From assembly GCA_900549745.1 (NCBI GenBank), contig URPJ01000011.1:1-64000 (forward strand): 64,000 bases of DNA, written 5' to 3'. Numbering within the stretch: position 1 is the stretch's first letter; every line of letters begins with the position of its first letter. A program made the translations under genes and the position numbers. Shown piece after piece: positions 18,575 to 27,435 of the stretch. The stretch is from an uncultured Collinsella sp. (GTDB lineage Bacteria; Actinomycetota; Coriobacteriia; Coriobacteriales; Coriobacteriaceae). Below the pieces are notes generated by a model. That model worked only from the letters and a program-made list of their open reading frames with translations, searched no databases and was not told the origin of the DNA.

Positions 18575-19840
18575 TTAAATACGCTGTTTGGGCTCGGTGA
18601 CGATGGCTCGAACGATGCGGGGACGATCGGTGAGGTCGTGGACGATACGCACGTCCGAAAGGCCTGCCTGGCGACAGAGCTCGGCCGCGGCATCGAGGGC
18701 GCCCTCGTAGAGCTCGCAGGCAAACAGGCCGCCGGCGCGCAGCATGTAAGGCGCCGCATTGAGCAGGCGGCGGAAGATGTCCAGGCCGTCGGCACCGCCC
18801 TCGAGCGCCAAGTCGGGCTCAAAGTCCTTGACCTCGTGCGGCAGCGAGCGCATGACGCCGGTCGGGATGTAGGGCGGGTTGGAAACGAGCACGTCGAAGG
18901 TGCCCCACTCTTCGCGGGGAATGGAGCTCACCAGGTTGGTGAGACTAAAGGCAACCTCATCTGCCGTGAGGCCGAGCGCGTCGCGGTTTTTGGTGGCCAG
19001 ATCGATGGCGCGCGGCTCGATATCGGTGGCGGTGCAGGTAACGTGGCCGCGGCGCTCCCAGGCAAGGGAGAGCGAGATGCAACCCGTGCCGCAGCCGACC
19101 TCGAGAACGCGGGCGATACGGGGCTCGGCTGGGGCAGGCGCAGCGGCATCCTGAGCCGAAGCCGTCTCCTGGCCGGCACCCTCGATGGCGATGCCGTATT
19201 CGTCGAGCTCGGGCTCGGGGGTTTCCATGGCCTCTGCTTCTGCCGCTTCGGCTTCTGCTGCCTGCGCGGCGGCTTCCTCGGCCTCGCGGTCGGCCAGTTC
19301 CTCGGCATAGGCACGGCTGCCCAGTACATCGCCGCCTAGCGCCGCCTCATCGGCAGCCGTCAGGTTAGCGGCACGGCGCTCGGCGGTCGCCCGTTCGTCT
19401 GCCAGCGCGGCCTCGGCCTTGCGTGCCTCCTCGACCTCATCGTTCCAAGGCAGCTCAACACGCTGACGGGCAGCAGCCTCGGGGCTCAGCACCTCGGCAT
19501 CCAGATAATTGAGGACTTCCTCGACGAGCATCTCGGTCTCGGGGCGCGGAATGAGCACACCGGGGGCGCACGCGACGTCGATCATGCGAAACTGCGTGCT
19601 GCCCGTGATGTATTGCAGCGGCTCGCCCTTAGCGCGGCGGACAACGGCCGCATGCATGGTCTCGAGCTGGGCCGCGTTAAGCGTCTCGTCCATACGCATA
19701 TATAGGTCAATGCGCGCCAGGCCCGTGGCGGCGCACAGCAGCCACTCGGCAGAAAGACGGGGGTGCTCCTCGCCGCGCTCGGCCAGGTACTCCTTGGTCC
19801 ACTCGAGACAACGCTTGATGGTCCAGATCTCGTTTGCCAT
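18575..19840 (-). CDS. prmC: Peptide chain release factor N5-glutamine methyltransferase with large insertion
   Basis: Methylates the Gln of the GGQ motif of RF1/RF2 using SAM. From ATG 19840 (GGGGAGGG upstream) the protein has 421 residues instead of about 280. The N-terminal helical domain (1-80) and the linker strand with VLIPRPETEMLVEE (95-108) are normal. The SAM motif VLEVGCGTGCISLSLA (245-260) and catalytic SNPPYIP follow. Residues about 115-240 are an extra Ala/Glu-rich, probably coiled or disordered segment between the two halves. Downstream of prfA, its substrate gene, but separated from it by 650 bp rich in repeats. Confidence 0.93.
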   Translation of the reverse strand: MANEIWTIKRCLEWTKEYLAERGEEHPRLSAEWLLCAATGLARIDLYMRMDETLNAAQLETMHAAVVRRAKGEPLQYITGSTQFRMIDVACAPGVLIPRPETEMLVEEVLNYLDAEVLSPEAAARQRVELPWNDEVEEARKAEAALADERATAERRAANLTAADEAALGGDVLGSRAYAEELADREAEEAAAQAAEAEAAEAEAMETPEPELDEYGIAIEGAGQETASAQDAAAPAPAEPRIARVLEVGCGTGCISLSLAWERRGHVTCTATDIEPRAIDLATKNRDALGLTADEVAFSLTNLVSSIPREEWGTFDVLVSNPPYIPTGVMRSLPHEVKDFEPDLALEGGADGLDIFRRLLNAAPYMLRAGGLFACELYEGALDAAAELCRQAGLSDVRIVHDLTDRPRIVRAIVTEPKQRI

Positions 19841-20218
19841 GGGGCCCTCCCCTCTTAAGCGCCGGACGGCGCGCGAATGTCGGAGCAGATTGTACGCGAG
19901 GCCAGCGCATGGCAAGGGGCGATTGAAGGCGATTATCGAGAATCAGCCCAGAATTTTGCTTGGAACCTGCCTAAAATGTTCATTCGTCGACGTCTAAATC
20001 TGCATTCGTCAAGCTTTTGGCAAGGTTGCCCAAAACTGACCAATATCTAACCAAGAACTTGCCACATCGCTTGACGCACGACCCATCAAAAATCGCCCCG
20101 CGACTTCTTGGACGATTTTTTGAGCATTATTTTGGTAATCGACCGACGCTTTAAGCAGGTAAATGGCCCATAGGCTACCAAGTCAGCCCAAATAAACCAA
20201 CATAGCAATTTCCCAAAA
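19841..20218. other. Lower-GC intergenic stretch upstream of prmC
   Basis: No gene or strong promoter could be supported. The base composition is visibly more A+T-rich than the neighbours. A short inverted pair (AAAAATCG near 20087 and CGATTTTTT near 20113) is the only structure seen. Confidence 0.4.
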
Positions 20219-20249
20219 TGATCCGTAGGGGACGGAGGAAAACGGATCA
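20219..20249 (-). repeat. 31-bp TGATCC hairpin repeat, copy 1 (inverted)
   Basis: TGATCCG ends pair with CGGATCA; on the minus strand it reads as the same unit as 20272-20302, so the two form an inverted pair 22 bases apart. Confidence 0.8.
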
Positions 20250-20271
20250 CTGGCACCGCATCGATGCAGAA

Positions 20272-20302
20272 TGATCCGTTTTCCTCCGTCCCCAAGGGAT
20301 CA
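20272..20302 (+). repeat. 31-bp TGATCC hairpin repeat, copy 2
   Basis: Same 31-bp unit as 20219-20249 (inverted), 21998-22028 and 34811-34841: TGATCC, a TTTTCCTCC(G/A)TCCCC core, and GGATCA. Confidence 0.8.
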
Positions 20303-20319
20303 TTCAAGTGCCAACCAAG

Positions 20320-20488
20320 ATAACGCCGATGTCTTGACAATGCCAGCGAGCGGGTCGCATTTGAGACAAGGTGACGTGAAACGAAAGGGCGCTGACCTTC
20401 TGGTCGCGCCCTTGAAGTTGAACGTCAGATTGTCCAAATGCGGCCCGCGCAGCGTCGGCTGGTCCGCCGTTCGGTAGAACGGCGGAAC
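20320..20488 (-). repeat. Composite two-hairpin repeat, copy 2
   Basis: Starts immediately after the prfA TAG on the minus strand. Hairpin A (20461-20488) is GGTTCCGCCGTTC / GAACGGCGGACC, different in sequence from copy 1 but with the same layout. It is followed by the GACGCTGCGC linker and hairpin B (20352-20446), identical to copy 1. A shared flank, ACGCCGATG(T/C)... at 20325-20345, also precedes copy 3. Confidence 0.85.
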
Positions 20489-21556
20489 CTACACAGCCTG
20501 TGCCAGCTTCTCGGCTCGCTCGGCGGCGGCGAGCGCCTCGATGACGGTGCCGAGCTGATCGCCCAGAAGGACGCCGTTGTAGGTGGAGTTGAAACCGATG
20601 CGGTGATCGGTCACGCGGTCCTGGGGCTGGTTGTAGGTACGGATCTTCTCGGAACGGTTGCCGTGGCCGATCTGGCTCTGGCGCTCGGCACCGAGCTCGG
20701 CCTGCTGCTTCTCGAGTTCCATCTCGTACAGACGGGCGCGCAGCATCTGCATGCAGACCTCGCGGTTCTGGATCTGGGAACGCTGCTCCTGCGACTGCAC
20801 CACGGTGTTGGTGGGCAGGTGGGTGATGCGCACGGCGGAGTAGGTGGTGTTAACGCACTGACCGCCAGGGCCGGAGGCGCAGTAGGTGTCGATGCGCAGG
20901 TCGGACTGGTTGATCTGGACGTCGATCTCCTCGGCCTCGGGAAGTACGGCGACGGTAGCCGTGGAGGTCTGAATGCGGCCCTGGGACTCAGTCTTGGGAA
21001 CGCGCTGGACGCGGTGCACGCCGGACTCGAACTTCATGACGGAGTAGACGCGGTCGCCCTCGACCTTGAACTCGATGGACTTAAAGCCACCGGCCTCGCT
21101 GGGGCTGGAATCGAGCACGGTAGTCTTCCAGCCGCGCGACTCGCAAAAGCGCTGGTACATCTTGTACAGATCGCCGGCGAAGATGGCCGCCTCGTCGCCA
21201 CCGGCGGCGGAGCGGATCTCGACGATGGTGTTCTTGTCGTCGTTGGGGTCGCTCGGGATGAGCATGTACTTGATGTCTTCCTCGAGCTGGGGAAGCTTGG
21301 CCTCGTTTTCGGAGATGTCCATCTGGAGCATCTCCTTCTCATCGGCATCGGTGGTATCGTGCAGCATTTCCTTGGCAGCCTCGATGTCATCGAGCGCGCC
21401 GATGTACTCGCGCGAGGCGGCAATGAGGTCGGACTGGTGCGCGTACTCCTTGTTGAGACGCGTGAACTCCTTGATATCGGAGGCGACGGCCGGGTCGGAA
21501 AGCTTCTTCTCGAGCTCCTCGTAGGCCTTGATGATCTTTTCGAGCTTGTCGCGCAT
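20489..21556 (-). CDS. prfA: Peptide chain release factor 1
   Basis: Recognises UAA and UAG and releases the finished peptide. 355 residues from ATG 21556 (AAGGAG upstream). The GGQ loop is SGPGGQCVNTTYSAVRI. The stop-codon-reading P-x-T tripeptide is PKT in RVPKTESQGRI, where many species have PAT or PVT. Earlier in-frame starts to 21730 add only unrelated residues. The GGQ Gln is the presumed target of the downstream prmC product. The stop codon is TAG, directly followed by a composite hairpin repeat. Confidence 0.96.
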   Translation of the reverse strand: MRDKLEKIIKAYEELEKKLSDPAVASDIKEFTRLNKEYAHQSDLIAASREYIGALDDIEAAKEMLHDTTDADEKEMLQMDISENEAKLPQLEEDIKYMLIPSDPNDDKNTIVEIRSAAGGDEAAIFAGDLYKMYQRFCESRGWKTTVLDSSPSEAGGFKSIEFKVEGDRVYSVMKFESGVHRVQRVPKTESQGRIQTSTATVAVLPEAEEIDVQINQSDLRIDTYCASGPGGQCVNTTYSAVRITHLPTNTVVQSQEQRSQIQNREVCMQMLRARLYEMELEKQQAELGAERQSQIGHGNRSEKIRTYNQPQDRVTDHRIGFNSTYNGVLLGDQLGTVIEALAAAERAEKLAQAV

Positions 21557-21750
21557 GACGGACTCCTTTATATGCGTGAAGGCGAAAATCGGCAGAATTG
21601 ATGGGGCGCGGGGCGCCGCTGCGGGGGTAAGTCCAGCTAGAGCATGTCGATCTTCAGATACATGCGCATCCCTTCGCGTATGGGGTACATAGTTGCGGTC
21701 TAACCCATATATGATAGCGTGCGCAGGCAAACCTGCATATAACCCGCACG

Positions 21751-21785
21751 GAATCCGACAAAGGGACAGTCCCTTTGTCGGATTC
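21751..21785. repeat. GACAAAGGGAC palindrome abutting the M20 peptidase stop
   Basis: Perfect 16-bp arms (GAATCCGACAAAGGGA / TCCCTTTGTCGGATTC) around a 3-base loop. On the minus strand its first base is the G of the peptidase TAG stop. Likely serves as a terminator. Confidence 0.85.
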
Positions 21786-23200
21786 TAAAGCGTATGGAGT
21801 AGGGCGATGAGGAAGCGAACACCCTGGAGGTAGGCGCGGCGGGTGATGCGCTCGTTGGTGCCGTGGACGCCTCGGTCGCACTCGTCATCATCGACCACAA
21901 AGGCCGAGAAGCGAATGCACTCAGGGCAAATGTGCTGGTAGTTGGCAGCGTCGGTCGCACCGATCACGGTCGAGGGCACAATTGCCACTGGCTCGAATGA
22001 TCCGTTTTCCTCCATCCCCTTTGGATCACGGAAATAGCGGACGGCGATGGAGCGAACCGCCTCGAGACCGGGACCACCGATGCGCGGGGACGGCGAGGGT
22101 TCGGAGCTGCCGGGGCCCAGCTCCACTTTGACACGACCGGCAAGGTCCGCCCCGGCAACCGCCTCACGGCAGCGCGCCACAACGTCGGCCACGCTCGTGC
22201 CCTCGAGCATGCGGAAGTTAATGTTGGCCCACATATCCTGCGGCATTACGTTGGCGCCGGTGCTGCCACCCTCGATCTGCGTGGGCGCGCAGGTGGTCGT
22301 CACCAGCGGATAGAGCTTTTTGCTGGCGAGGCAATCGCGGACAATGGCATCCCCGTTGGCGGCAATTTCATCGGCCGTGTAGAGCCCCAACTCGACGAGT
22401 TGGGCGGCAAGCAAGTCGGTCACGCGCGTCGGCCACTCGATATCGCAGATTGCGGTGATGGCACGGCTGAGCACCTCGAGTGAAGTGCCCCCGTAGGGGT
22501 TGGAGGAATGCCCGCCCTCGCTACGCGTCCTCAACACGATATCGGCGTAGCCCTTCTCCGCGAGATCGGCATGCATAAGCCAGCCCTCGCCCGCGCCGTA
22601 CTCGGCAGCCGGAACGATGCGGTAGTCGCCCTCGTCGATCAGGTACTCAAGCTCAATGCCGCGCTCTTCGAGCACGCGGCCGATGGCACCCGCACCGAAC
22701 TGCGTGGTTTCCTCGTCCTGGCCAAAAGCCAGCAGCAGGGTGCGCTCGTGCTCCCAGCCGTGTGCGAGCGCATACTCAACCGCCTCGAGAATGCCTGCGA
22801 CCTGGTCTTTCATATCGATGGCGCCGCGACCCCAAATGTAGGTGTCGTCCACATGTCCGCTAAAGGGGACATGCGTCCAGTCAGCCTCGGTGCCGGGTAC
22901 CACGGGAACCACGTCCATGTGGCCCATGAGCATGACGGGTTTGAGGGCAGGGTCGGAACCGCTAAGCGTCACCAATAGCGAATGGTCGATAAGCTCGACC
23001 TTACCCGCCGTAAATACGTGCGGCCAAGCCTGCTGCATATACGCGCGCAGGTCGTCGAACGGCTGCCAGTTCACCGCCTCGGCATCCATACTCGAGATGG
23101 TCGGAAACGACAGCACGCGGCCCAGGCGCTCGCACGCACCAGCCTCGTCCAAATCGGCAAAATCATCCTCATGCGCAAAAAAGCGCCAAACCTCGGCCAT
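21785..23200 (-). CDS. M20 family metallopeptidase (carboxypeptidase/dipeptidase-like)
   Basis: Di-zinc exopeptidase of 471 residues. Zinc site 1 is in MGHMDVVPV, the bridging Asp in WGRGAIDMKDQ, and the catalytic Glu pair in FGQDEETTQFGA. The dimerisation lid (SEGGHSSNPYGGTSLEVLSRAI) precedes the C-terminal metal His region. The substrate is unknown, but the architecture resembles the larger carnosinase/PM20D-like group. Start at ATG 23200 (MAEVWRFFAHEDDF); the frame to 23254 is not similar. Oddity: the segment RDPKGMEENGSFE is encoded by a 31-bp hairpin repeat (21998-22028) that occurs elsewhere in the window as intergenic DNA. Confidence 0.88.
   Translation of the reverse strand: MAEVWRFFAHEDDFADLDEAGACERLGRVLSFPTISSMDAEAVNWQPFDDLRAYMQQAWPHVFTAGKVELIDHSLLVTLSGSDPALKPVMLMGHMDVVPVVPGTEADWTHVPFSGHVDDTYIWGRGAIDMKDQVAGILEAVEYALAHGWEHERTLLLAFGQDEETTQFGAGAIGRVLEERGIELEYLIDEGDYRIVPAAEYGAGEGWLMHADLAEKGYADIVLRTRSEGGHSSNPYGGTSLEVLSRAITAICDIEWPTRVTDLLAAQLVELGLYTADEIAANGDAIVRDCLASKKLYPLVTTTCAPTQIEGGSTGANVMPQDMWANINFRMLEGTSVADVVARCREAVAGADLAGRVKVELGPGSSEPSPSPRIGGPGLEAVRSIAVRYFRDPKGMEENGSFEPVAIVPSTVIGATDAANYQHICPECIRFSAFVVDDDECDRGVHGTNERITRRAYLQGVRFLIALLHTL
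21998..22028 (+). repeat. 31-bp TGATCC hairpin repeat inside a coding region
   Basis: TGATCCGTTTTCCTCC-A-TCCCCTTTGGATCA-type unit matching the intergenic copies at all but a few bases. It lies in frame within the M20 peptidase gene and contributes about ten residues. Confidence 0.8.
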
Positions 23201-23224
23201 GACATCCTTTCGATTGTGACGACA

Positions 23225-23249
23225 AGGGCCGCCCCACCGGAGCGGCCCT
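23225..23249 (-). terminator. Hairpin after the amino-acid ABC operon
   Basis: 8-bp stem AGGGCCGC / GCGGCCCT, 22 bases past the stop of the ATPase gene on the minus strand; the T tract is weak (CTTGTCG). Confidence 0.55.
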
Positions 23250-23272
23250 GCCACATAAGCGTTTGCGGTCGG

Positions 23273-24058
23273 TTATTTGTCCTCGAGATAACGCGAGAGG
23301 AACTCGCGCGTGCGCTGATGTTTGGGGTTGCCGAAGAGCTCGGCCGGCGCGGCATCCTCGAGCACCACGCCCTTGTCCATAAAGACCACGCGGTCGGACA
23401 CCGTGCGGGCAAAGGCCATCTCGTGCGTGACGACGACCATGGTCATGCCGTCGGCAGCGAGCTTGCGCATGACCTCGAGCACCTCGCCCACGATCTCGGG
23501 GTCGAGTGCGGAGGTCGGCTCGTCGAACAGCATGATCTGCGGATTCATGCATAGGGCACGAGCGATGGCCACGCGCTGCTTTTGACCGCCGGACAGGCGA
23601 CCCACGGCGGCGTGCGCGAACTTCTCGAGCCCCACACTCGTCAAATGCTCCATCGCGACCTTCTCGGCCTCGGCCTTGCTCATTTTTTTGAGCGTGACGG
23701 GCGCAAGCGTGCAGTTGTCGAGCACATCCATGTTGTTGAACAGGTTAAAGCCCTGGAACACCATGCCGATGTCCTCACGCAGCTTGTTAATGTTGCAGCG
23801 CTCGGCCGTGAGGTCCTGGCCGTGGAACCAGATGTGGCCCGCGTCCGGGGTCTCGAGCAGATTGAGGCAGCGCAGGAAGGTCGACTTGCCCGAGCCCGAG
23901 GCGCCGATAATGGTGACGACCTCGCCGGGGTTAACGGACAGGTCGATGCCCTTGAGTACCTCGAGCGAGCCGAAGCTCTTGCGCAGGCCCTCGACGCGGA
24001 TGAGCGGCTCATTGGTCTGTGCGGCGGCCGCAACGCCGGTAGTGGCGGTATCTGCCAT
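23273..24058 (-). CDS. Polar amino-acid ABC transporter ATP-binding protein
   Basis: GlnQ/HisP-type ATPase, 261 residues from ATG 24058. Walker A GASGSGKST, Q-loop MVFQGFNLF, signature LSGGQKQR, Walker B IMLFDEPTSALD and H-loop VTHEM are all intact. It powers uptake with the permease (24081) and binding protein (25239) directly upstream. The amino acid carried is not deducible. Confidence 0.93.
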   Translation of the reverse strand: MADTATTGVAAAAQTNEPLIRVEGLRKSFGSLEVLKGIDLSVNPGEVVTIIGASGSGKSTFLRCLNLLETPDAGHIWFHGQDLTAERCNINKLREDIGMVFQGFNLFNNMDVLDNCTLAPVTLKKMSKAEAEKVAMEHLTSVGLEKFAHAAVGRLSGGQKQRVAIARALCMNPQIMLFDEPTSALDPEIVGEVLEVMRKLAADGMTMVVVTHEMAFARTVSDRVVFMDKGVVLEDAAPAELFGNPKHQRTREFLSRYLEDK

Positions 24059-24080
24059 GATGATTCTCCTCGTCTTAAGC

Positions 24081-25229
24081 CTAGTTAGAGCTGGGCAGCG
24101 TGGCCGGAGCCTCGGCACCGAGCTTTTTGCCAAAGGCTTCGAGCAGGCGGCTCGCCACGAGCGTCAGGATCAGGTAGACCACGAGCGCCACGCAGTAGAC
24201 CTCCATCTGGCGGTAGTACACGCCGGCGACCGTGGTAGTAGCGTACATAAGGTCGAACACGCCGATGACCGAGAGCACCGACGAATCCTTGATGTTGATG
24301 ATGAGCTCGTTGGTGAGCGCCGGAATCGCATTTTTAATGCCCTGGGGGAACACGACTTTGCGCATGGCCTGCCACTGCGACAGGCCCAGCGATCGCGCCG
24401 CCTCGGCTTGGCCGGAATCGATGGACTCGATGCCGCCGCGCAGGACCTCCATCATGTAGGCGGTGGAGTTGAGCGAGATGGTGACGAGGCCGGCGGCGAA
24501 GGTGCTCCAGATCTGGTTGGCCTGGGCGGTCTCGAAGCCCATGCCGCGCAAAACGGTGAAGCCCGCGTAATAGATGAGCAGGCCCTGGACCATCATGGGC
24601 GTGCCGCGCACGATGGTGGAGTAGACGGTCGCAAAGCCGCGGCCGATACTCTTAACGAAGCGCACCAGGTCGTTATCCACGCGGTCGAACGTCTGAATGC
24701 GTAGGAACACGAAGAGCAGCGCCAGGAAGAATGCGATGACGGTGCCGAAGGTGGCAAGCGCGATGGTGATCTCGATACCGCGAATGAAGAAGTCCCCGCT
24801 CTTGTAGGTCATGTAGACCAGGCTCGACAAAAAGTCGCTGGGGTTGGAATCCGAGACAATGCTCACCTGCACCAGGTCGATAAACGACATGACGCAGCGG
24901 TCAATAAAGAAAACTGCCGCGATGGCGACCATGACGTAGCTGCCCAGGCGTGCGCCACGACGGCAGCGCTCGGATGCGAACGGCGACTTTTCGCGATAGT
25001 CGTTCCAGTGCATGAGCTTGGTGACCAGCGCCGCCGCCGACACGACGAGCCAGGCCCAAAGGATTGCCCAGAGGCAGTCTTGGAAGATACCGGTGGGGGC
25101 CAAGAAGCTCAGCGGCGTGGGGTTGCGTTGGCTAAACGCCAGGCCGAGCGCCGCGATAACACTCGTGCCCAGGTATACATAACGGTGGTCGGCCTTGATA
25201 AAGGAGGCCAGGCGATTAATGGTTTTCAT
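24081..25229 (-). CDS. Polar amino-acid ABC transporter permease
   Basis: 382 residues. The C-terminal 230 form a HisM/GlnP permease with the RGTPMMVQGLLIYY and EAARSLGLSQWQAMRKVVFPQ (EAA loop, split here as EAARSLGLSQ and VVFPQ) motifs that contact the ATPase. The N-terminal 150 residues add about three further membrane helices absent from minimal GlnP permeases. ATG 25229 lies 9 bases after the binding-protein stop; operon order is binding protein, permease, ATPase. Confidence 0.9.
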   Translation of the reverse strand: MKTINRLASFIKADHRYVYLGTSVIAALGLAFSQRNPTPLSFLAPTGIFQDCLWAILWAWLVVSAAALVTKLMHWNDYREKSPFASERCRRGARLGSYVMVAIAAVFFIDRCVMSFIDLVQVSIVSDSNPSDFLSSLVYMTYKSGDFFIRGIEITIALATFGTVIAFFLALLFVFLRIQTFDRVDNDLVRFVKSIGRGFATVYSTIVRGTPMMVQGLLIYYAGFTVLRGMGFETAQANQIWSTFAAGLVTISLNSTAYMMEVLRGGIESIDSGQAEAARSLGLSQWQAMRKVVFPQGIKNAIPALTNELIINIKDSSVLSVIGVFDLMYATTTVAGVYYRQMEVYCVALVVYLILTLVASRLLEAFGKKLGAEAPATLPSSN

Positions 25230-25238
25230 GCTGCCTCC

Positions 25239-26165
25239 CTATGCCGGCTGACGGTCGAGGCACGCGTCCCACATTTGGTCGCGCTCCTCTTGGCTAATGC
25301 CCTTGAGTGTCTTGTCGATGAGCTTAAGCAGCTTGTCCGAGCCCTTGCGGCAACCGACATTTGCCGTGACCTCCTGCTTAAAGCCCTCGCCCTCGGCAAA
25401 CTGGATGGGGACGATACCGGGATTTTGGGCCATATAGCCCTTCTCATTCTCGGTGTTGTAAGTCACGGCGTCGCAGGTGCCCTGCAGCAGATTCGAAAAC
25501 ACCGTGGGAACCGAGTCGACCGGGTTTTTGTGGACAACGCCCGGGATCTCGTCGATGACGGTATCGAGCATGGTGTCCTTTTGCCCGAGCACCGTAGCGC
25601 CGCTAAAGTCGCTGAGCTTGGTCGCGTTTTGGTAGGGGGAACCCTCTTTTACGAACAGGCCAAAGTAGCCAATGAAGTACGGATCGGAAAAGCCGACGGA
25701 CTCCTCGCGCTCGGGCGTGGCGCTCATGCCGGCAATGATGAGGTCGATCTGGCCGTTGTTGAGCGAATCGATAAGACCCGAGAAGCTCTGTTTGACGGCA
25801 ACGGGCTCGCCGCCGAGGGCCTTGCAGACGATCTTGGCGATCTGCACGTCGTAACCATCGGCATAGGCGCCCTGCACGTTGTCGATGGGGATGGTGTACT
25901 CGCTGGCTTCGGAGACCTGCCAGTTGTACGGGGCGTAGGCCGCCTCCATGCCAATGCGGATCTTGTCCTTGCCGATCACGGAATCGGACAGGTCGTCGCG
26001 ACCGCCGCCCGTCGTGGGCCGAACCACCTTGAGCGTTGACGGGCGCTGACAGCCGGCAAGCGCGCCGGCGACGACGGAAGCGCTCGCAGCGAGAGCGCTA
26101 CCCAAAAAGATGCGACGGCTGCATACCGGCTGTGGATGCGCGTCGCGTTGATGGGGAGAATGCAT
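25239..26165 (-). CDS. Amino-acid ABC transporter substrate-binding lipoprotein
   Basis: SBP family 3 protein. From ATG 26165 (GGGAAGG upstream) the N terminus has a twin-arginine-like SRRIFLG followed by a hydrophobic stretch and the lipobox LAGC, so it is probably a membrane-anchored lipoprotein exported through Tat. Family features include IRIGMEAAYAPYNW, DVQIAKIVCKALG and DLIIAGMSATPEREESVGFSDPY (given in parts: DLIIAGMSATPERE). Recognises polar amino acids by family; the ligand is undetermined. Confidence 0.92.
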   Translation of the reverse strand: MHSPHQRDAHPQPVCSRRIFLGSALAASASVVAGALAGCQRPSTLKVVRPTTGGGRDDLSDSVIGKDKIRIGMEAAYAPYNWQVSEASEYTIPIDNVQGAYADGYDVQIAKIVCKALGGEPVAVKQSFSGLIDSLNNGQIDLIIAGMSATPEREESVGFSDPYFIGYFGLFVKEGSPYQNATKLSDFSGATVLGQKDTMLDTVIDEIPGVVHKNPVDSVPTVFSNLLQGTCDAVTYNTENEKGYMAQNPGIVPIQFAEGEGFKQEVTANVGCRKGSDKLLKLIDKTLKGISQEERDQMWDACLDRQPA

Positions 26166-26271
26166 AATCTGCCTTCCCTGTTGAATCGTATGCTGACGAC
26201 TTAACAGGATATACGCCAGCAACTAGCAGCGCAGCACAAGCTCGAAAAATTAATAGACACGCGGTAGTCAT

Positions 26272-26428
26272 TGGGGACGCCGATGTTTTGGCAATGCCGG
26301 CGAGCGACGTCCAGAGCGAACAAGTGGCATGAAAAAGGCAAGGCATGACCAGAAGGTCTATGCCTTGCCTTTTGAATGACAACTTGTCGCTCTGGACGAC
26401 GCGCAGCATCGACCGAGCGGCGGAACCT
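26272..26428 (-). repeat. Composite two-hairpin repeat, copy 3 (different stems)
   Basis: Begins 1 base after the TAG stop of the epimerase-like gene on the minus strand. It shares the flanks ACGCCGATGT...GCGAGCG and the GCGCAGC linker with copies 1 and 2. The long hairpin B (26308-26398) has entirely different stem sequence: CGTCCAGAGCGA / TCGCTCTGGACG outside, AAAAGGCAAGGCAT / ATGCCTTGCCTTTT inside. The central GACC-AGAA-GGTC loop is kept in reversed orientation. Hairpin A is reduced. Confidence 0.85.
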
Positions 26429-27322
26429 CTAGAGCAAGGTAACGCTAAAACTGCGCTTGTCCGTCTCGCCCGGGGCCAGGGTGATGGTGTTGACCTTGTG
26501 CTCAAAGACATCGTCCTCGGTGTCCATGGTGGTGTGACCGGTCCAGGGCTCGAGCGCCACAAACGGAGCGTCGTTGGCGGCAGACCACACGCCAATGTAC
26601 TTAAAGCCCTCAAAGTCGATCTTGACGCCGTGACCCGACTTGCGGCCGCGCAGCGTGAGCGTGGAGCCCGGGGTATCGGTGAACATGATGGCGTCGTTAT
26701 CGAAGCTGCGGTGCGTGATGGGCAGCACGTCCGAGTTATCGGGAGCCTTGTAGCTGCCCTCGAACGTCATAAGACCGTCGGGCGTGATGATGGGAGCCTC
26801 GTTAGTCCAAGCCTCGGTAAACGCCAGCTCGTAATCCTCGAATGCCTCGTCCTCGGCACCGGGAGCCGGTACGTTAAACGCAGGGTGGCCGCCCACCGAG
26901 AACGGCAGGTCCACGTCGCCGGTATTGGTGACGGCAAAGGTCTGCGTGAGGATGGCGTCGCCGGTCAGGGCATAGGTCATGTTGAGCTTAAAGTGGAACG
27001 GAAAGGCCTTGAGCGACTCGGACGTGTCGGTGATCTCGTACGTTACCGAGGAGCCGTCCTCCGAAACCTCGACCAGCTTGTGCTCGACGATGCGCGCGAG
27101 TCCGTGGCGCGGCATCTCGCAGGTGCCGGCCGCAGACGTTGCCGTGTTGTTGCGCAGCGAACCCACAATGGGGAACAGGATGGGCGCATGCTTGCCCCAA
27201 AAGGCGGGGTCGCCCTGCCACAGATACTCGTTGCCGTTGAGAGCAAGGCTCGTGAGCTGGGCGCCCATGGAATCGATGGCCGCGGTGAGGCCGCCGCGCT
27301 TGATGGTAGTGACGGTAGACAT
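26429..27322 (-). CDS. Aldose 1-epimerase family protein
   Basis: Galactose-mutarotase fold protein of 297 residues, closest in style to the LacX/YeaD-like group. GEYLW-like NEYLWQGDPAFWGKHAPILFP, the central His motif SVGGHPAFNVP, and the C-terminal Glu region VALEPWTGHT. ATG 27322 has GGAGGAAGT upstream. The substrate sugar is unknown. No galactose or lactose operon is nearby. Confidence 0.88.
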   Translation of the reverse strand: MSTVTTIKRGGLTAAIDSMGAQLTSLALNGNEYLWQGDPAFWGKHAPILFPIVGSLRNNTATSAAGTCEMPRHGLARIVEHKLVEVSEDGSSVTYEITDTSESLKAFPFHFKLNMTYALTGDAILTQTFAVTNTGDVDLPFSVGGHPAFNVPAPGAEDEAFEDYELAFTEAWTNEAPIITPDGLMTFEGSYKAPDNSDVLPITHRSFDNDAIMFTDTPGSTLTLRGRKSGHGVKIDFEGFKYIGVWSAANDAPFVALEPWTGHTTMDTEDDVFEHKVNTITLAPGETDKRSFSVTLL

Positions 27323-27435
27323 GCTACTTCCTCCAAAAGTAAACAATAGTGTCGAGGGCTATTGTCCCACTCTTGGCGGCGGGACGGGACGGCAGGCGAT
27401 TATTGAGTAGCCATAGCGGAATGAGCGGCGAGCGC

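Noticed and set aside
20489..21556. PKT instead of PAT/PVT in release factor 1 as evidence of altered stop-codon reading
   Set aside because: The middle residue of P-x-T varies among normal RF1 proteins, and TAG is used as a stop by many genes here.
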